Positions 12,184 through 23,339 of a DNA stretch of 64,000 nucleotides are shown piece by piece. Source of the stretch: Cyathus striatus (Eukaryota; Basidiomycota; Agaricomycetes; Agaricales; Nidulariaceae). The stretch covers positions 1,488,001 through 1,552,000 of the forward strand of contig JAOVFP010000005.1 in the NCBI GenBank assembly GCA_025738555.1. Direction: 5' to 3'. Every line of letters starts with the position of its first letter. Position 1 is the first letter of the stretch. Made by a program: the position numbers and the translations under genes. The notes beneath the pieces are model-generated. The model was not told the DNA's origin. It saw only the letters and a list, made by a program, of their open reading frames with translations, and searched no databases.

Positions 12184-14172
12184 ATGATGTACAACTACTT
12201 ACTTGTTCTTAATTCCAGCTCCTTTCTTTGATTTCCCCTTGTCCTTCCCTTTGGCTGATTTCTGCTTTGAATCACTGGCCTTCTCTTTACCAGCTGCTTT
12301 ATCTTTATTAGCCTTGTCTCTGGCATCCATCCAATCTGCTAAATTGACTCTTGTAAATCCAGAAGACTTCTCCAAGCCCCAAAGCTCATGTGTATTGTTC
12401 ATATCAGGATTATTATCACTTAGCCATTCTACCATGTCTGGATAGTTGGAAAGTCTCTTCAGAACAACATCCCAGTTGTGCCATGCAGTAGTTCCAATTC
12501 CAAAAAGTTTATAAATATCAGAGGATGATGGTTTAGCAAACCCATCAGGCAATGGTTTAGAATTTATGTCCACTAAGCATTTAACCCTATTAACCTCACT
12601 GTAGACTTTCCATGCCTCCTGAATTGACCATTTTCCAGTAAGTTCAAGGAGTGACTGGTCTACCTCATAAATGGATACAATAGTCCTCTATCTTGGAGAT
12701 AACTTATTGGCAATTTGGGTGTTCTCAACTGAATAGCTAGACTTATTATCCTCACTCTTAGAATGAGCCAAAGTTTCATTTGTGCTAACAGCACTTGAAG
12801 CCTTACTGTAGCCAATATGTTTAATGATAGGGTCAGTCTGACACAAGAATTAGTATTTAATATATATATATAATTGAAATTCTTACTGCAGCAAGGAAAA
12901 TAGCTAAGTCTTGATTTTGTGGGTGCCACTCAATAGTAACTGCATCTCATATGCTACTGTAGCGCCCTCACATAATCCAGATATTTCGACTAGTATCAAA
13001 TACTCTAATCTGATGGTCTTGTTCTACAATTCATATTAGTGAAGATGAAACAAAATTCATAATAATATTACCTTTAATATTAGGAATCATTTGAGCAATT
13101 TCTTCAAGTACAGATTTCAGATGATTGTTCACAACAATGGGAATGGCTGTTGGAGGAGTTTCAATATTCAACAAAGTTGGGTTGACTTTTGGATAATCAT
13201 CAGAAATAATGATATATGCTAGTCCTTCCTCCTGAATATCCATAGGAGAGTTGTTCTCATCATCAATATAATCAGCAAAGTTCAATGTATTTCCATATGC
13301 TTTCCCTCTAATTGTACCACCATAAGTTTTAGATGCTCCTTTCAATTCTGCCTTAGTTGGTACAGGGGACAGAGGAGAATTGGTTGGTGGGGGGCTATGC
13401 ATATCATAGTCTTCTTCACCCCCCCTCCTCCAAGATTTGTTTATCTTTCTCATTATTTGCCTCCATATTCTTTTCCTTTTCCTCAATATCAATCACTTCA
13501 TTATCAGAACTCTCACTATCATTCTCTTCACTATTTTCCTTCATTTTCAAATCATCTCTCTCTCCTTCTTCAGCATTACTATTATTCTCATTCTCATTCT
13601 CATTTTCATTGTCTTCAGTACCATTGTTTTCAGTATTTTCTGACTCAGTGTCTGAAGGAGTGACGGCTAGAAGAACTTTTCTTTTAGTTCTTCCCTCACC
13701 ACCTATAGCTGATACCCCAGGAGTATTCATAGTATTTATTTCAGATATAGTCTCAGTAGTTGTGACTTCAGCAGATGTTCCAATAGTCTCAGTTAAATTC
13801 TCAATAGTACCAGCAGCCAAACTCTCAATAGTACCAGTCTTGGTAGTAGCCCCAGTAGTGATTTCAGAAGCTTGAGTAGTCTCAGTATTAACAGTTGCAG
13901 CTTCAGTAGCAGTTCCAGTCATCTCAGTAGCAATAACACGTGCTGGAGGTGCCACAGTAAGACCAATTTCTTTAATAATCATCTCAGCACTGAAATAATT
14001 GCATTAGAATTAATTTATTATGAAATGGGTGTACACACTCTTTAGTGGAAGAAGCAGCTTCATCTTCTTCTTCCTTATCTGCAGCTGTTTTACTGTAAAA
14101 AGTGTTAGCAAACCAATAGAAATAACTGAACAGCCAGTACACACTGTGCTTTAGTGCGCCTTCCCTTCCCCC

Positions 14173-15493
14173 TAGGGCTGTACACCATACCATATACGGT
14201 ATATGGGCATACAAATTACGGTCACAATACGGTTATGGTATGTCTGTAACCGTACTGTATCTGAACAAATTTTACACCTCGAAAAAATGGTACGGTACCA
14301 TAAACGGTCATATACGGTATATACAGTCTATACGGCACTGTGAATATCTGTATATACAAGTAGAAGAGGTGAATTTAAGCCTTTAGTTCCAATTAAAAAT
14401 ATTAACACTTTCCTGCACTGACATAGAGGGTGTGAAGGTGGTACTTTTCTAACATCAAGATACATATAGTCTCTGCTGAAAGGCTTGTGCAACGCAATGC
14501 AACAGTATCTCGGCCCCCAGAAAACACTCTCTCAACACCAACTGAAGATTCTATATAATAATACATGCAATATTGGTGTCGGTATGAGCACTAATGAACA
14601 GTAAGAATTGTACATACCAGGAGTGGATAAGATATCCATTGTAAGGTAATAATGATTCGGAAATTGAGCTCGATGACCAAGCGGCTACACAAATTAAAGT
14701 TCTCGGGTGGCAACTTGAAATAGGTGTCTAGTTCGTCAATGAGATGCTCTTTTCTAGAATAGCGAGCAGTAAAATCAAATCTCGTGTTGGCAGAACTTGT
14801 ACTTGCTTGTTCAGATAATGAGGCATTGCACTGTGCAGAAGTGGCTTGATACTTTCCAGCATAAAACTGTTCAAAATGTGTATGTAGAAGTTGTTTTGCG
14901 AGCCGAGAGATAACAGAACATACCATATAATATAAATGTGCAGGATAATATTATTCAGTTACCTAGAAAATGTAGATGATGATACAGGAGTCGCTGTGAG
15001 CAATTGCTTGAGCACCCATGACCTCCAACCAAATACAATACTTTAGGATTACTGTCGAATACTTTGTATAATCCAATTTCAAGACTTCTTGATTGTATTA
15101 TACAGCAAGAGTATACCGAATCCACCCAGAGTAAAATCAGAGACAAATCTTAGACTCCAAGTTGATGAAAATGTGAAGATAAACCACGTTCATCGCTACC
15201 AAAGTCCACGTAACCGAGGTTTGAGCACGCCCTTTGATGACAAAGTGGGTATAGAATGATATCTTATCTCAATAATCCATGTGCTGACGCACTTAATCTC
15301 AGATAAGAATCTTAACATACCATATGCCGTACCAGACCATAATACATCCGTAATGGTACGGGTACTATACAGGTGTAAACCGTACCATAATGATACCGTA
15401 TTAATTTTACTTTGAAGCTCTTATGGGACAGTTATGGGACTGTATATACGGCTACTGTACACCCATACTATACGGGTACAGTGTACAGCCCTA
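14173..15493 (-). mobile_element. Non-autonomous hAT element nested in the accessory gene
   Basis: Ends are TAGGGCTGTACAC and GTGTACAGCCCTA, a perfect 13-bp terminal inverted repeat. An 8-bp target duplication cttccccc lies at 14165-14172 and 15494-15501. Subterminal sequence is rich in tacggtat / accgtacc words on both sides. Eight-base duplication plus this TIR type identifies the hAT superfamily. At 1321 bp it is too short for a whole transposase. Confidence 0.95.
14440..14926 (-). pseudogene. hAT transposase C-terminal remnant
   Basis: Minus-strand translation shows DELDTYFKLPPENFN (around 14700-14745) and, further downstream, SSVGVERVFSGGRDTVALRC (around 14470-14535). These are the two ends of the hAT C-terminal dimerisation domain, here separated by non-matching sequence. 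No RNase-H-like catalytic core is present. Confidence 0.85.
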
Positions 15494-15779
15494 CTTCCCC
15501 CCCTTCCCTTTTTTAACTTGCTTCTTGTCCTTTCCAACATCCAGCCCATCTGGATTCATAGTAGCCTTCTTAGCAGCAGGCTCAACTGTAGTGTCCACAG
15601 ATGATTGTGTACATTTGCGTGGCTTGGATGCTGGTAGGTCAGAATGAACCTGACCACTATGAGAACAAGGTGGTGAAACAGTAGTAGAGGTGTTGTTGGT
15701 GTTGTTTTGCTTGTTTGGAGCCATATTGTATAGTAGAAAGTTGAAAGGATATCAGTGAAGATAAGAGACAATGTGGGGG

Positions 15780-16240
15780 TTGTGAATCAAGTGGGGGCAG
15801 GACAAGGAAAAGATAAGTAGACCCTTCCATACCCACACATATGCCACATGTATGCCTGCTGACCAGGTCTAAAATTATCTTGAAAGCTTCTTGTGTGAAT
15901 AAAAGTCCGAAAATGGGGTGGCAGCTGCTTCTATTCTAATTAAAACAGGCCATTCCCCCAGTTCATCATAAAATATGCCCTATTTTGGCATGCCGCTTAC
16001 ATCACGCACACAAATGCATGGATAATACATGCATCACTTGCACAAATGTGCTAATAGAATGGTAAAAACATGTATCGTTTGTGCAGATGTATTAATAGTA
16101 CACACACATTGCTTGCGCAAACATGTTAACAGAATAAAATGAGCACACATTGCTTGCACAAATGTGTTAATAGTACATAACAAATGAATGTATTATAATA
16201 ATCTACAAGATGCAAAAATAAAGTGTTTTACATTACTAAC
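15780..16240. repeat. AT-rich spacer with imperfect ~38-bp repeats
   Basis: Between 16005 and 16190 variants of CACATTGCTTGCACAAATGTG-TTAATAG recur about four times. The rest of the spacer shows no gene. Confidence 0.6.
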
Positions 16241-16830
16241 TAAGCCTCCTCTGCACTGTCGATTCCTCTCACTTGCTATGCACTAAGCACTATCAATCCC
16301 CCCTCTCTGTGCTATCAATCCCTTCCTCTGCACGATCAATACCCCCCTCTGCACCATTGATTCCCCCTCCTTGCTATGTGCTATGCATTATTGATCTGCA
16401 CTATCAATACCCCCCTCTGTGTCATTGATTCCCCCTCCTTGCTATGCACTATGCATTATCAAACCCCCCTCTGCACCATCAATTCCCCCTCCTTGCTATG
16501 CACTATGCATTATCAATCCCCCCCTCTGCACTATCAATCCTCCCCTCTGCACTATCAATCCCCCCCTCTGTGCTATCAATCCCCCCCCACCTTTGCTATG
16601 GGCTATGAATCCCCCCCCCCTCACTATGCACTATGTGCTATCGATCCCCCCCCTCATATGCACTATTCATCCTTCTCACTATCAATCCCCTCCCTCACTA
16701 TGCACTATCTACCCTCCTCATTATTCATTCCCCCCTTGCTATGCACTATCTATCCCCCTTGCTATCTATTCCCCTTGCTATCTATCCCCCCTCAGTATGC
16801 ATCCTCCTGCTGTGTGCTGCATGTTGGCAT
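16240..16830. repeat. C-rich minisatellite of element B
   Basis: Short units such as CACTATCAATCCCCCCTCTG and TTGCTATGCACTATGCATTA are repeated many times, with C-runs of 4-10. Frames of up to 159 codons rich in Pro/Tyr/His are translations of the repeat. Confidence 0.9.
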
Positions 16831-16859
16831 CACTGTGACAGGGGTGGGGGGGTGAAATG

Positions 16860-18560
16860 AGGATGGATGATGATGTCCTCGCCAGCTAGAGCTAGGTGGC
16901 ATGACGTCATTGTCATGTTGCAACAATAGGGGAGGACAGGGGCACAGGGAGACGAGATGCACAGAAGAGAACGCCTCTTCACCATGGTGTCATTGTCGTC
17001 ACAACACAGAGGGGAGGACAGGGCACTGGGTGAGATGAGACACATGGGGGTGTCGTGATGCAGAGGAGAGGAGGCACTTGGTGGGATGAGATGCATGGTG
17101 GGAGGACAGTGTCCTCACCAGCTGGGCGGCATGGCATCGTTGTGTTGTGACGCAGAGGGAGGACAGGGGCACTGTTAGACATGGTGGGGATGAGACTTAT
17201 GGGGAGATGAGATGGAGGATGGTGCACTTACTGGCTGGTTGGCAGGAGTCATTGTCTTTGTGACGCAGAGGGGAGGACAGGGGCACTAGGTGAGATGAGA
17301 TGCAGAGGGAGGACGGGGATGCTGGGAGAGATAAGACGGAGGATGGTGTCCTCACTGGCTGGGTGCCATGACATCGTTGTGATGACAATGCAGAGGTGAA
17401 GACGAGGGCGCTGTGAGATGGGGTGCTGGGTGACTTCGGGGGGACAAGACGCACAGTGACAGTGCCTATCAATCCCCCCTCTTGCTATGTGCTATGCACC
17501 ACCCCTCCCACTACTTGTCATTCACCTTGCTATGCACCCCCCACTACCTCTCCTGCTGTGCACTGCCTTTGTTATTAGCATTCGGCGCTGTCATTGGGGT
17601 GTTTGGCATTGGGTACTACTAGTCACCATCATCGTCCTTGTGGATGTTGGCATCGTGGTTGTCTTCATGGGCCCTGTCCTCACAGTCATTGGCATCAGCA
17701 GGGGCATTGGGGCCTGGGCACTGTCCACATTCTCGCTGTGGGCATTGGCATCATGGTCGTCGTGGACATTACGCACTGGGCGCTGTCCTCACAGTCATAG
17801 TCCTGACCATTGTTCTAGGTGCTGACCAATATGGTGTGGTGTCATTGTTGTCACGGCAAGGGGGGGATGGGGGCACTGGTCAACACAGTGGGGATAGAGG
17901 CATTGGTAGTGTGGCGTCGTCATTGTCATGATGAGGGGGGGATGGGGGCGCTGGCTGACACGGTGGTGATAGACACACTGGTGGTGTGGCATTGTCGTTG
18001 CCATGACAAGGGGGAGGGGAGGACGGAGGCGCTGGCCAACATGGTGGCAATGAATGTGCTGGTGGTGTGGCATCACCCACTGGCTGGATGACATGGCATT
18101 GCTGTGTCGTGACACAGAGGGAAGGACAGGAGCACTGGGTGACGTTGTGAGGATGAGACGCATGGGGATCTGATGCTGTCCACACCAGCTCAGTGGCATG
18201 GTGTTGTCATGTCGTGATGCAGAAGGGAGGATAGGGGCGCTGTGGCTGTTGTTAGATATTGTCCCCACTGTCCCCATCATTGTTGACCCACCTGTTGTCG
18301 ATCCCTTCATTTTCCTCATCACCCCTCTTCGTCTCCCTCCACCGAACATTGTCTTCCTACACCTCTTCTTCCTCACCCTACCTCCACCACTGCTCCTTGT
18401 CTGCTTCGTGTGGTGCCAGTCATGTTGTGTGCCTTTGGTGTTGCCAGTGGTTGGGGGGAGGGGAGGAGAAAGAAGAGAGAAGGGGAGAGGGAGGGGAGGA
18501 AGGGAGAGGGAAGGGGAGGAAGGGAGGCGCAAGGAGCAGAGGGAAGGGTAACAACAGATG
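16860..18560. repeat. G-rich minisatellite of element B
   Basis: Degenerate units built on GGCATGGCATCGTTGTGATGACG, CAGAGGGGAGGACAGGGGC and GGGTGAGATGAGACGCATGGGG (shown as separate words of the unit) recur through the block. The same words occur in the element C minisatellite (GACATGGTGTTGTC, GTGACACAGAGGG). No gene is supported by the many Pro/Ser/His-rich frames. Confidence 0.85.
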
Positions 18561-18676
18561 GGGTGTGCAATGACGAGGCGGTCATAATGCCGGAAGATGC
18601 TGTGGACCAAAACAGTCTGACAGACACATGCGGTTGCGTGGTTGACCTATATGCTGAGGTATCAGTTTCAAATAAT

Positions 18677-18785
18677 GCTCCTGTAGTGTAATGGTATTAG
18701 CTGCTTGAATGTGGTAACTTGTGCTTATGTAATAAGACATGGTCGAGAGTTCAATTCATGATAGTGTCACTTTCTTTTTTATTAT
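18677..18785 (+). ncRNA. tRNA-like Pol III-type module of element B
   Basis: An A-box-like TGTAGTGTAATGG at 18682 and a B-box-like AGTTCAATTC at 18748 are followed by TTTCTTTTTT at 18771-18780. Spacing resembles the element A module (about 66 versus 73 bp). The unit does not fold as a complete tRNA. The A/T-rich tail ends AGTAAGTACTG, similar to the tail in element A (AGTAAGAAACC). Confidence 0.6.
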
Positions 18786-18834
18786 AAAAGTCAGTAAGTA
18801 CTGTTACATGTACTAGTACTAAAACACGGAATCA

Positions 18835-19113
18835 TGTTTACCTGAATTCCAGGTGAATGCCACATGAAATTCACATGGTTAATTCACATAGAATTCACAT
18901 ATTCATGTATTCATGTGTAATTCATGTGTAATTCACATGAATTTCATGCAGGGTTTTTCACATGAATTTCACCTATTCACATTGTTCCACATGAAATTCA
19001 CGTGAATCAATTTGCAGGGGACTCCCCCAAAATCAGAGAAAATCAAGGTCCAAAATTTCAGGTAAACTTCACATGAAATTCACATGAAAAGGGTGGGGGA
19101 GGGTAAAGACCTC
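18835..19113. repeat. Right subterminal array and terminus of element B
   Basis: Tandem and inverted TTCACATGAATTTCA words lead to a terminal GGGTGGGGGAGGGTAAAGAC-CTC. The last 50 bp mirror the left end of the element. Confidence 0.85.
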
Positions 19114-19121
19114 ACAAAACC

Positions 19122-20931
19122 TTGAATGCACACACATTGCTCAATGTAAAAATTCAGGAATAAATCTAATATTGGCTCTTAAACACAAATGGTTCCCTAG
19201 TGACTCACCCATAGAAGAACAGTTACCAGAGGATGACATATCAGAAGAAGTGGATCTCACAGTTAGCATGAAATGAGATCTCATCACTACCAGACTAAAA
19301 AATGGCTTTTGAGTTTTTATTAACAACTCAGATATATCACATGAATCACCAGATATTAGCCAACCACCACATGACATTCCCCCTCCTGGGGGGGAAAGAA
19401 AAATTTGGTATACTGATGGCTCATGCATCAACAGTGGAGATGCGGATGCTAGGGTGGAAGCCAGCATATAGCAGAGCCAGGACAATCCCTAAAATGAAGC
19501 TATCAAAGTGCCAGAGCACTTCCCACAAACTAACAACTCTGGCAAGGCAGTAGGACTTCTCTGCTCCACACAGAAAACAGACCCACTAGAGAACCTTGAA
19601 TCTAGAACAGACTCCCAAACATCACTGAATACACTCACAATAAATTGAAGGAGAGCTGAAGACCAAGACTGGACTGGCTATGAAAATGTAGAGGTACCAA
19701 AAGCAACAATTGCCCAGATTAGAACTTATAAAGCAAGCACATACATCAAGAAAGTGAAAGGGTACAGTGATGAAATTGGCAATGAAGGAGCAGATCAATT
19801 AGCTGGAACCAGGGCAAACATGGAGCATGACACCTGGATTAACACATATATCCCAAGAGAGCTCTGCATATTGAGGGCAAAACTGTCTACATTGACACAG
19901 TCCCTAGCATATAAAGGGATCCTGAGAGAAGAACAAAAAAAAACCCATATCAGCCAGACTGGGCATGATAGTAAACCTAGACATAATCAGATACCAAGTA
20001 CAGGAACAATCCAGCAGGCTCCCTACTGACAATGATATCTGGAAAAGCACTCACTTGAAGAATATTCAAAATAAGAGAACCTGGAACTTCCTCTTCAAGG
20101 CAATACATGAGATCCATAAATGCAGAAAGTTCTGGTGTCATATTGAAGACTACCAGCAATGTGCATACTGTCCAGAATGCAAAGTTGAGGAGTCACTTGA
20201 GCACACACTGACTGCATGCCAGGCCTTGGGTCAAGACAAAGTATGGAGCTTAATGAAGCAACTACTACAGCTTAAAAACGTTGAGCAGGAACAGATATCC
20301 TTTGGGTCAATTATTGGATGTGAAATCTCACAGTGGAAAACTCCAGAAGGGGACTGTCAACCAGGAGCAGACCACCTCTTCACCCTAATAGTATTGGTGT
20401 CAGCATACTTCATATGGAAACTTTGATGCAATTGATGTATTGAGAATGAGTGTGAACATGAAAAAATTGCTTCACCTAAAGAAGTACACAACAGGTGGTT
20501 CAGTATGATTAATAGAATATTAAAACTAGACCTTCATCTGACCAACAAGAGATGTTATAAAAACAGAGCCATAAACCCTAAGATAGTTAGGAATACATGG
20601 TCTGGTGTGCTGAGAGACAACAATCAATTTACAAAACAGAAACAATTGTGATGGAATCCTGAAGTTTTAGTGGGTATTGAGCCCATTCTAGATCAACTGA
20701 GGGCAGGGAGGCAAACCTGTCCTCTAGACAGATCATGAGAACTGCTCAGAGCCCCACACTACTTGTGGACAACAATGTGTGCATAATGCATTTCTTTGGC
20801 ACATGGTAAATTAAATCTAGAACTTCTCTCACTTGGCTCTTGGGCCTCACACTATTACTGGACATGGAATTTAACCTTGTTAAATAGAAATGTCCTGTGT
20901 TAAATCACAGGTACCACAAAAAAAAAAAAAA
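19122..20931 (+). pseudogene. LINE 3' half: RNase H, zinc knuckle and poly-A tail
   Basis: The frame resumes with LECTHIAQCKNSGINLILAL, completing the zinc knuckle begun before 9477. An RNase H domain follows, with WYTDGSCINSGDA and the later segment EIGNEGADQLAG. A second Cys/His cluster CAYCPECKVEESLEHTLTAC and a Tad-like tail (PEVLVGIEPILDQLRAGR) come next. Frames shift and several stops interrupt it. A run of about 14 A at 20918-20931 marks the 3' end, so the element is oriented plus and inserted by target-primed reverse transcription. Confidence 0.9.
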
Positions 20932-21289
20932 GTACTGTACTTGATGATTGCAGTACTTTTTATGTTAGTCATTTTAATGATCAGTTTCAGTACTCTATGA
21001 TTATATAATTATAAAATAAAGAAATAGGGCCAACAAGTGGCAGGGCCCACTACCTATTCCTTCAATAGACATTTACCATTAGAAACACAATTCATTATAG
21101 AGAAAATAGTATTAGAGAGAAAAGCTACATTAATAATTGTAGTGATAGATGCTCTTAATTTGAAGTTCATAAATCTGAGATGGAAATAGATGATAAATGT
21201 GGTAGTTAAAAGCAAGGAAAAAAACAAACTTACTCTAAACCAAGCATTTTTATCTAGCCATTGAACCAATTAGTGCATGGATCATAACC
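20932..21289. other. AT-rich spacer
   Basis: I see no gene here. Short GTACT-containing words repeat near 20932-20990. Confidence 0.5.
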
Positions 21290-21730
21290 CCCAAAGCTCA
21301 TGTAGTCAACCAATCCACCACTAATACATACAACTATATTGTCCTCAGATCAGGTCCAGATTGTGGTCCTCTAGCAGTGCATCTCACTCAAGCTGGATTC
21401 TCTGTTCTGCTCATCAATGCCAGAGATGACCATGGGAAGGACTCATTCATTCAAGTACCCACTTTACAGGCTGAGGCATCTGAATACACCCCCATTCACT
21501 GGCAATACTTTGTTTCCCACTTTGATGACCTCATCCAAGCTCAAAAGGACTCCAAGTTCACATGGCAGCAGCTCTGTCACACACCCCCTACTTGCCCCAA
21601 CTAACACTCATATTCCTGGTGATGGGAAAAATGTTCATCAATTCTGTCCTTCTCATCCACACATTGCAGCTGTCACTCCTTACCTCATGGACATCTGTCC
21701 AATGTTCTGTCTACCACTGGCTCGCTAGCA
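21290..21730 (+). pseudogene. GMC oxidoreductase N-terminal relic
   Basis: The frame YNYIVLRSGPDCGPLAVHL-TQAGFSVLLINARDDHG, then VPTLQAEASEYTPIHWQYFV and QKDSKFTW, follows the N-terminus of fungal glucose-methanol-choline oxidoreductases of the YDYIVVGSGPGGGPLA type. The dinucleotide-binding GxGxxG is damaged (RSGPDC). The match ends in a stop near 21602, and only weak similarity continues in other frames. No upstream start or FAD-domain remainder is visible. It is a fragment, possibly carried in by transposition. Confidence 0.7.
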
Positions 21731-22942
21731 ACATCAATTCATTGAATTAGATGGCAAGTTGTGATGGGAATGATCTTTACTTTGGCCATTGTCCTAATGC
21801 TACAGGCTCTTGTTAGTGTGTATCAAGTATCAGAGGGCTTGAAGTGAAGAATAGGCAGTTAGATTATGGCATTCAAGGTATTGGAATGCACATATGTCCA
21901 CCCATTCATCTGTATTCCACCTCACAGTTTGCAAATCCCTTGCTCTGGCTCACCCTATTCTGTTTCCATGCACTGCATAAAACATACATCAATTTCGAGT
22001 TCAGGTGGCCAATTCAATATTACAAATACATTGGTACATGCACCTCCATTCCCCTCAGCTATGTGTTACTAACAAACCTTCCTTCTCAGGAATATTCTTT
22101 CTCATTCCCTCTTTGTCCACACCAATACTAAGCAGCACTGTTTTCTCTTTGCTCTATTCTCTAACCTTCATCTCCTCTTCACTTTCTTTCAAAACTTTGA
22201 TTCCAAGTGGGAGCACAACACAACACTGTTTGCTGAACAGACATGGGGATTTTTGCTGAAGCAGAAGTAGTCGGATATGGTACCAGTGTACATAATTTCT
22301 AAGGAAGACACATGGTAGTAGCATGAATTATATCTACCAGCATTGTATCCATGTCATGAGCAATTCTTGAGCAGCCACATCTATTACAAGGAATAGGCAG
22401 ATAACATTGCAAGTTCAAACTTCTCATTCTTGATGGAACATTACTGAGCATATGAAATCAGAATCAGAATCTGGGTAGTCAGCACAATACTTGAGAGTAT
22501 GTCAGAAAGGGAAGGCTGTGCATGACAGGGCAGATGCTGGGGATGAGACTCTCCTGAGCTTACTTCCATCTCACTTACACAATTCCTCAATCGTTCCTCT
22601 CACCATGCATCAGTGTATTGTTGGCTGTTACAATACTAGACAAGGAGAACATCCACACCACATCAATCTCAATGAGATAAGGAGGACATGTGTATTTAGT
22701 CAGTAACATTACTTGACATGGTATCTGAATTATCTGTTCATGTGGACTAGGTGTCTGAATCATGTATCTGTAGAATCTTGACAAGTATGTGCACTCTACA
22801 ATGTGATTCAAGATGCCCAAAGAAGTCAGACATATGGCTTACAAGAGTAGCTTTGTGTAATCTTGAGAGAAATGTTTAGTGAAGATCAAAGCCAACCCTA
22901 GAAACATAATGTGTCCCTACTCATCCCAGTCTCAAACCTCTC
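21731..22942. other. Unassigned sequence between the GMC relic and element C
   Basis: No gene is supported. Segments around 22590-22640 (CATCAGTGTATTGTTGGCTG) resemble 26845-26880, so part of this is a dispersed repeat. Confidence 0.4.
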
Positions 22943-23339
22943 CAGTAATTTATGCTCCCCCAAGGAGTCCATACAGATCCATACAGAATCTTCAGATTCT
23001 GTGCAGATTCCATACAGATTCTGCACAGATCTGTGTGGAATTTTTAGGTCTATACAAATTCTGTACAAGCTCTGTGCAGGTATCATAATGTACTGTAATA
23101 CATTTGTTCATCTTCTGACACCTCTTGATAGTATGAGCCAGGTACCAGTAGCCCTCACACTTACTATCCCACAAATTAAGCTTTTAATAAAAAATCATAT
23201 TATTACACTACTAACACTACTAACATACAACTTAGCTACACTAATGTATTAAACTACTTCTACTAATATAAAGAAATGGCCACACCAAATGGCAATGACA
23301 CTGCTGGGGACAAAAGGGAAGGAGGCAGTGATGGGCAAG

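Larger units (their letters stand above)
12199..15724 (-). pseudogene. Element B accessory gene, paralogue of the element A gene, broken by a hAT
   Basis: Exon 1 starts MAPNKQNNTNNTSTTV at 15724 and is interrupted at 15493 by a 1.3-kb hAT. Its remainder is 14164-14145, and without the hAT the phase joins correctly to exon 2 (14092-14039, KTAADKEEEDEAA). Exon 3 starts at 13989 (AEMIIKEIGLTVAPP, compare VLMEENTSVAPP in the element A copy), is Thr/Glu/Asn-rich, and shifts frame at a run of seven C/G near 13425 before TKAELKGASKTYGG. Later exons (13072 donor, 13023-12887, 12837 onward) contain further stops. The last part carries GKWSIQE and the YPDMVEWL...WGLEKSSGF motif with a Lys-rich tail. 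The family is unrecognised. The same motifs occur in the same order in both copies, which supports a real gene family carried by the element. Confidence 0.75.
9478..19113. mobile_element. Element B: complete 9.6-kb TIR transposon inserted in a LINE
   Basis: A perfect 8-bp target duplication, acaaaacc, lies at 9470-9477 and 19114-19121. Removing the element and one copy rejoins the LINE zinc knuckle as CIICTQNLECTHIAQC, in frame. The left end is CAGTACTTATCCCTCCCCC and the right end in reverse complement is GAGGTCTTTACCCTCCCCC, so the terminal inverted repeats match from the CCCTCCCCCACCC core inward. Content from left to right: subterminal array, CxC5/CxC6 relic, Lys-rich accessory gene carrying a hAT insertion, AT spacer, two minisatellites, tRNA-like module, subterminal array. 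An 8-bp duplication fits hAT and KDZ/Zisupton-type elements, and the cysteine-cluster gene points to KDZ. No catalytic KDZ domain is present, so this copy probably needs an enzyme in trans. Confidence 0.9.

Noticed and set aside
16376..18610. Long His/Pro/Ser-rich ORFs in element B
   Set aside because: Translations of C-rich and G-rich minisatellites.
9480..19106. Setting element B boundaries at the CCCTCCCCC inverted repeat itself
   Set aside because: No target duplication there; moving out to CAGTA...GACCTC gives a perfect 8-bp duplication and matches elements C and D.
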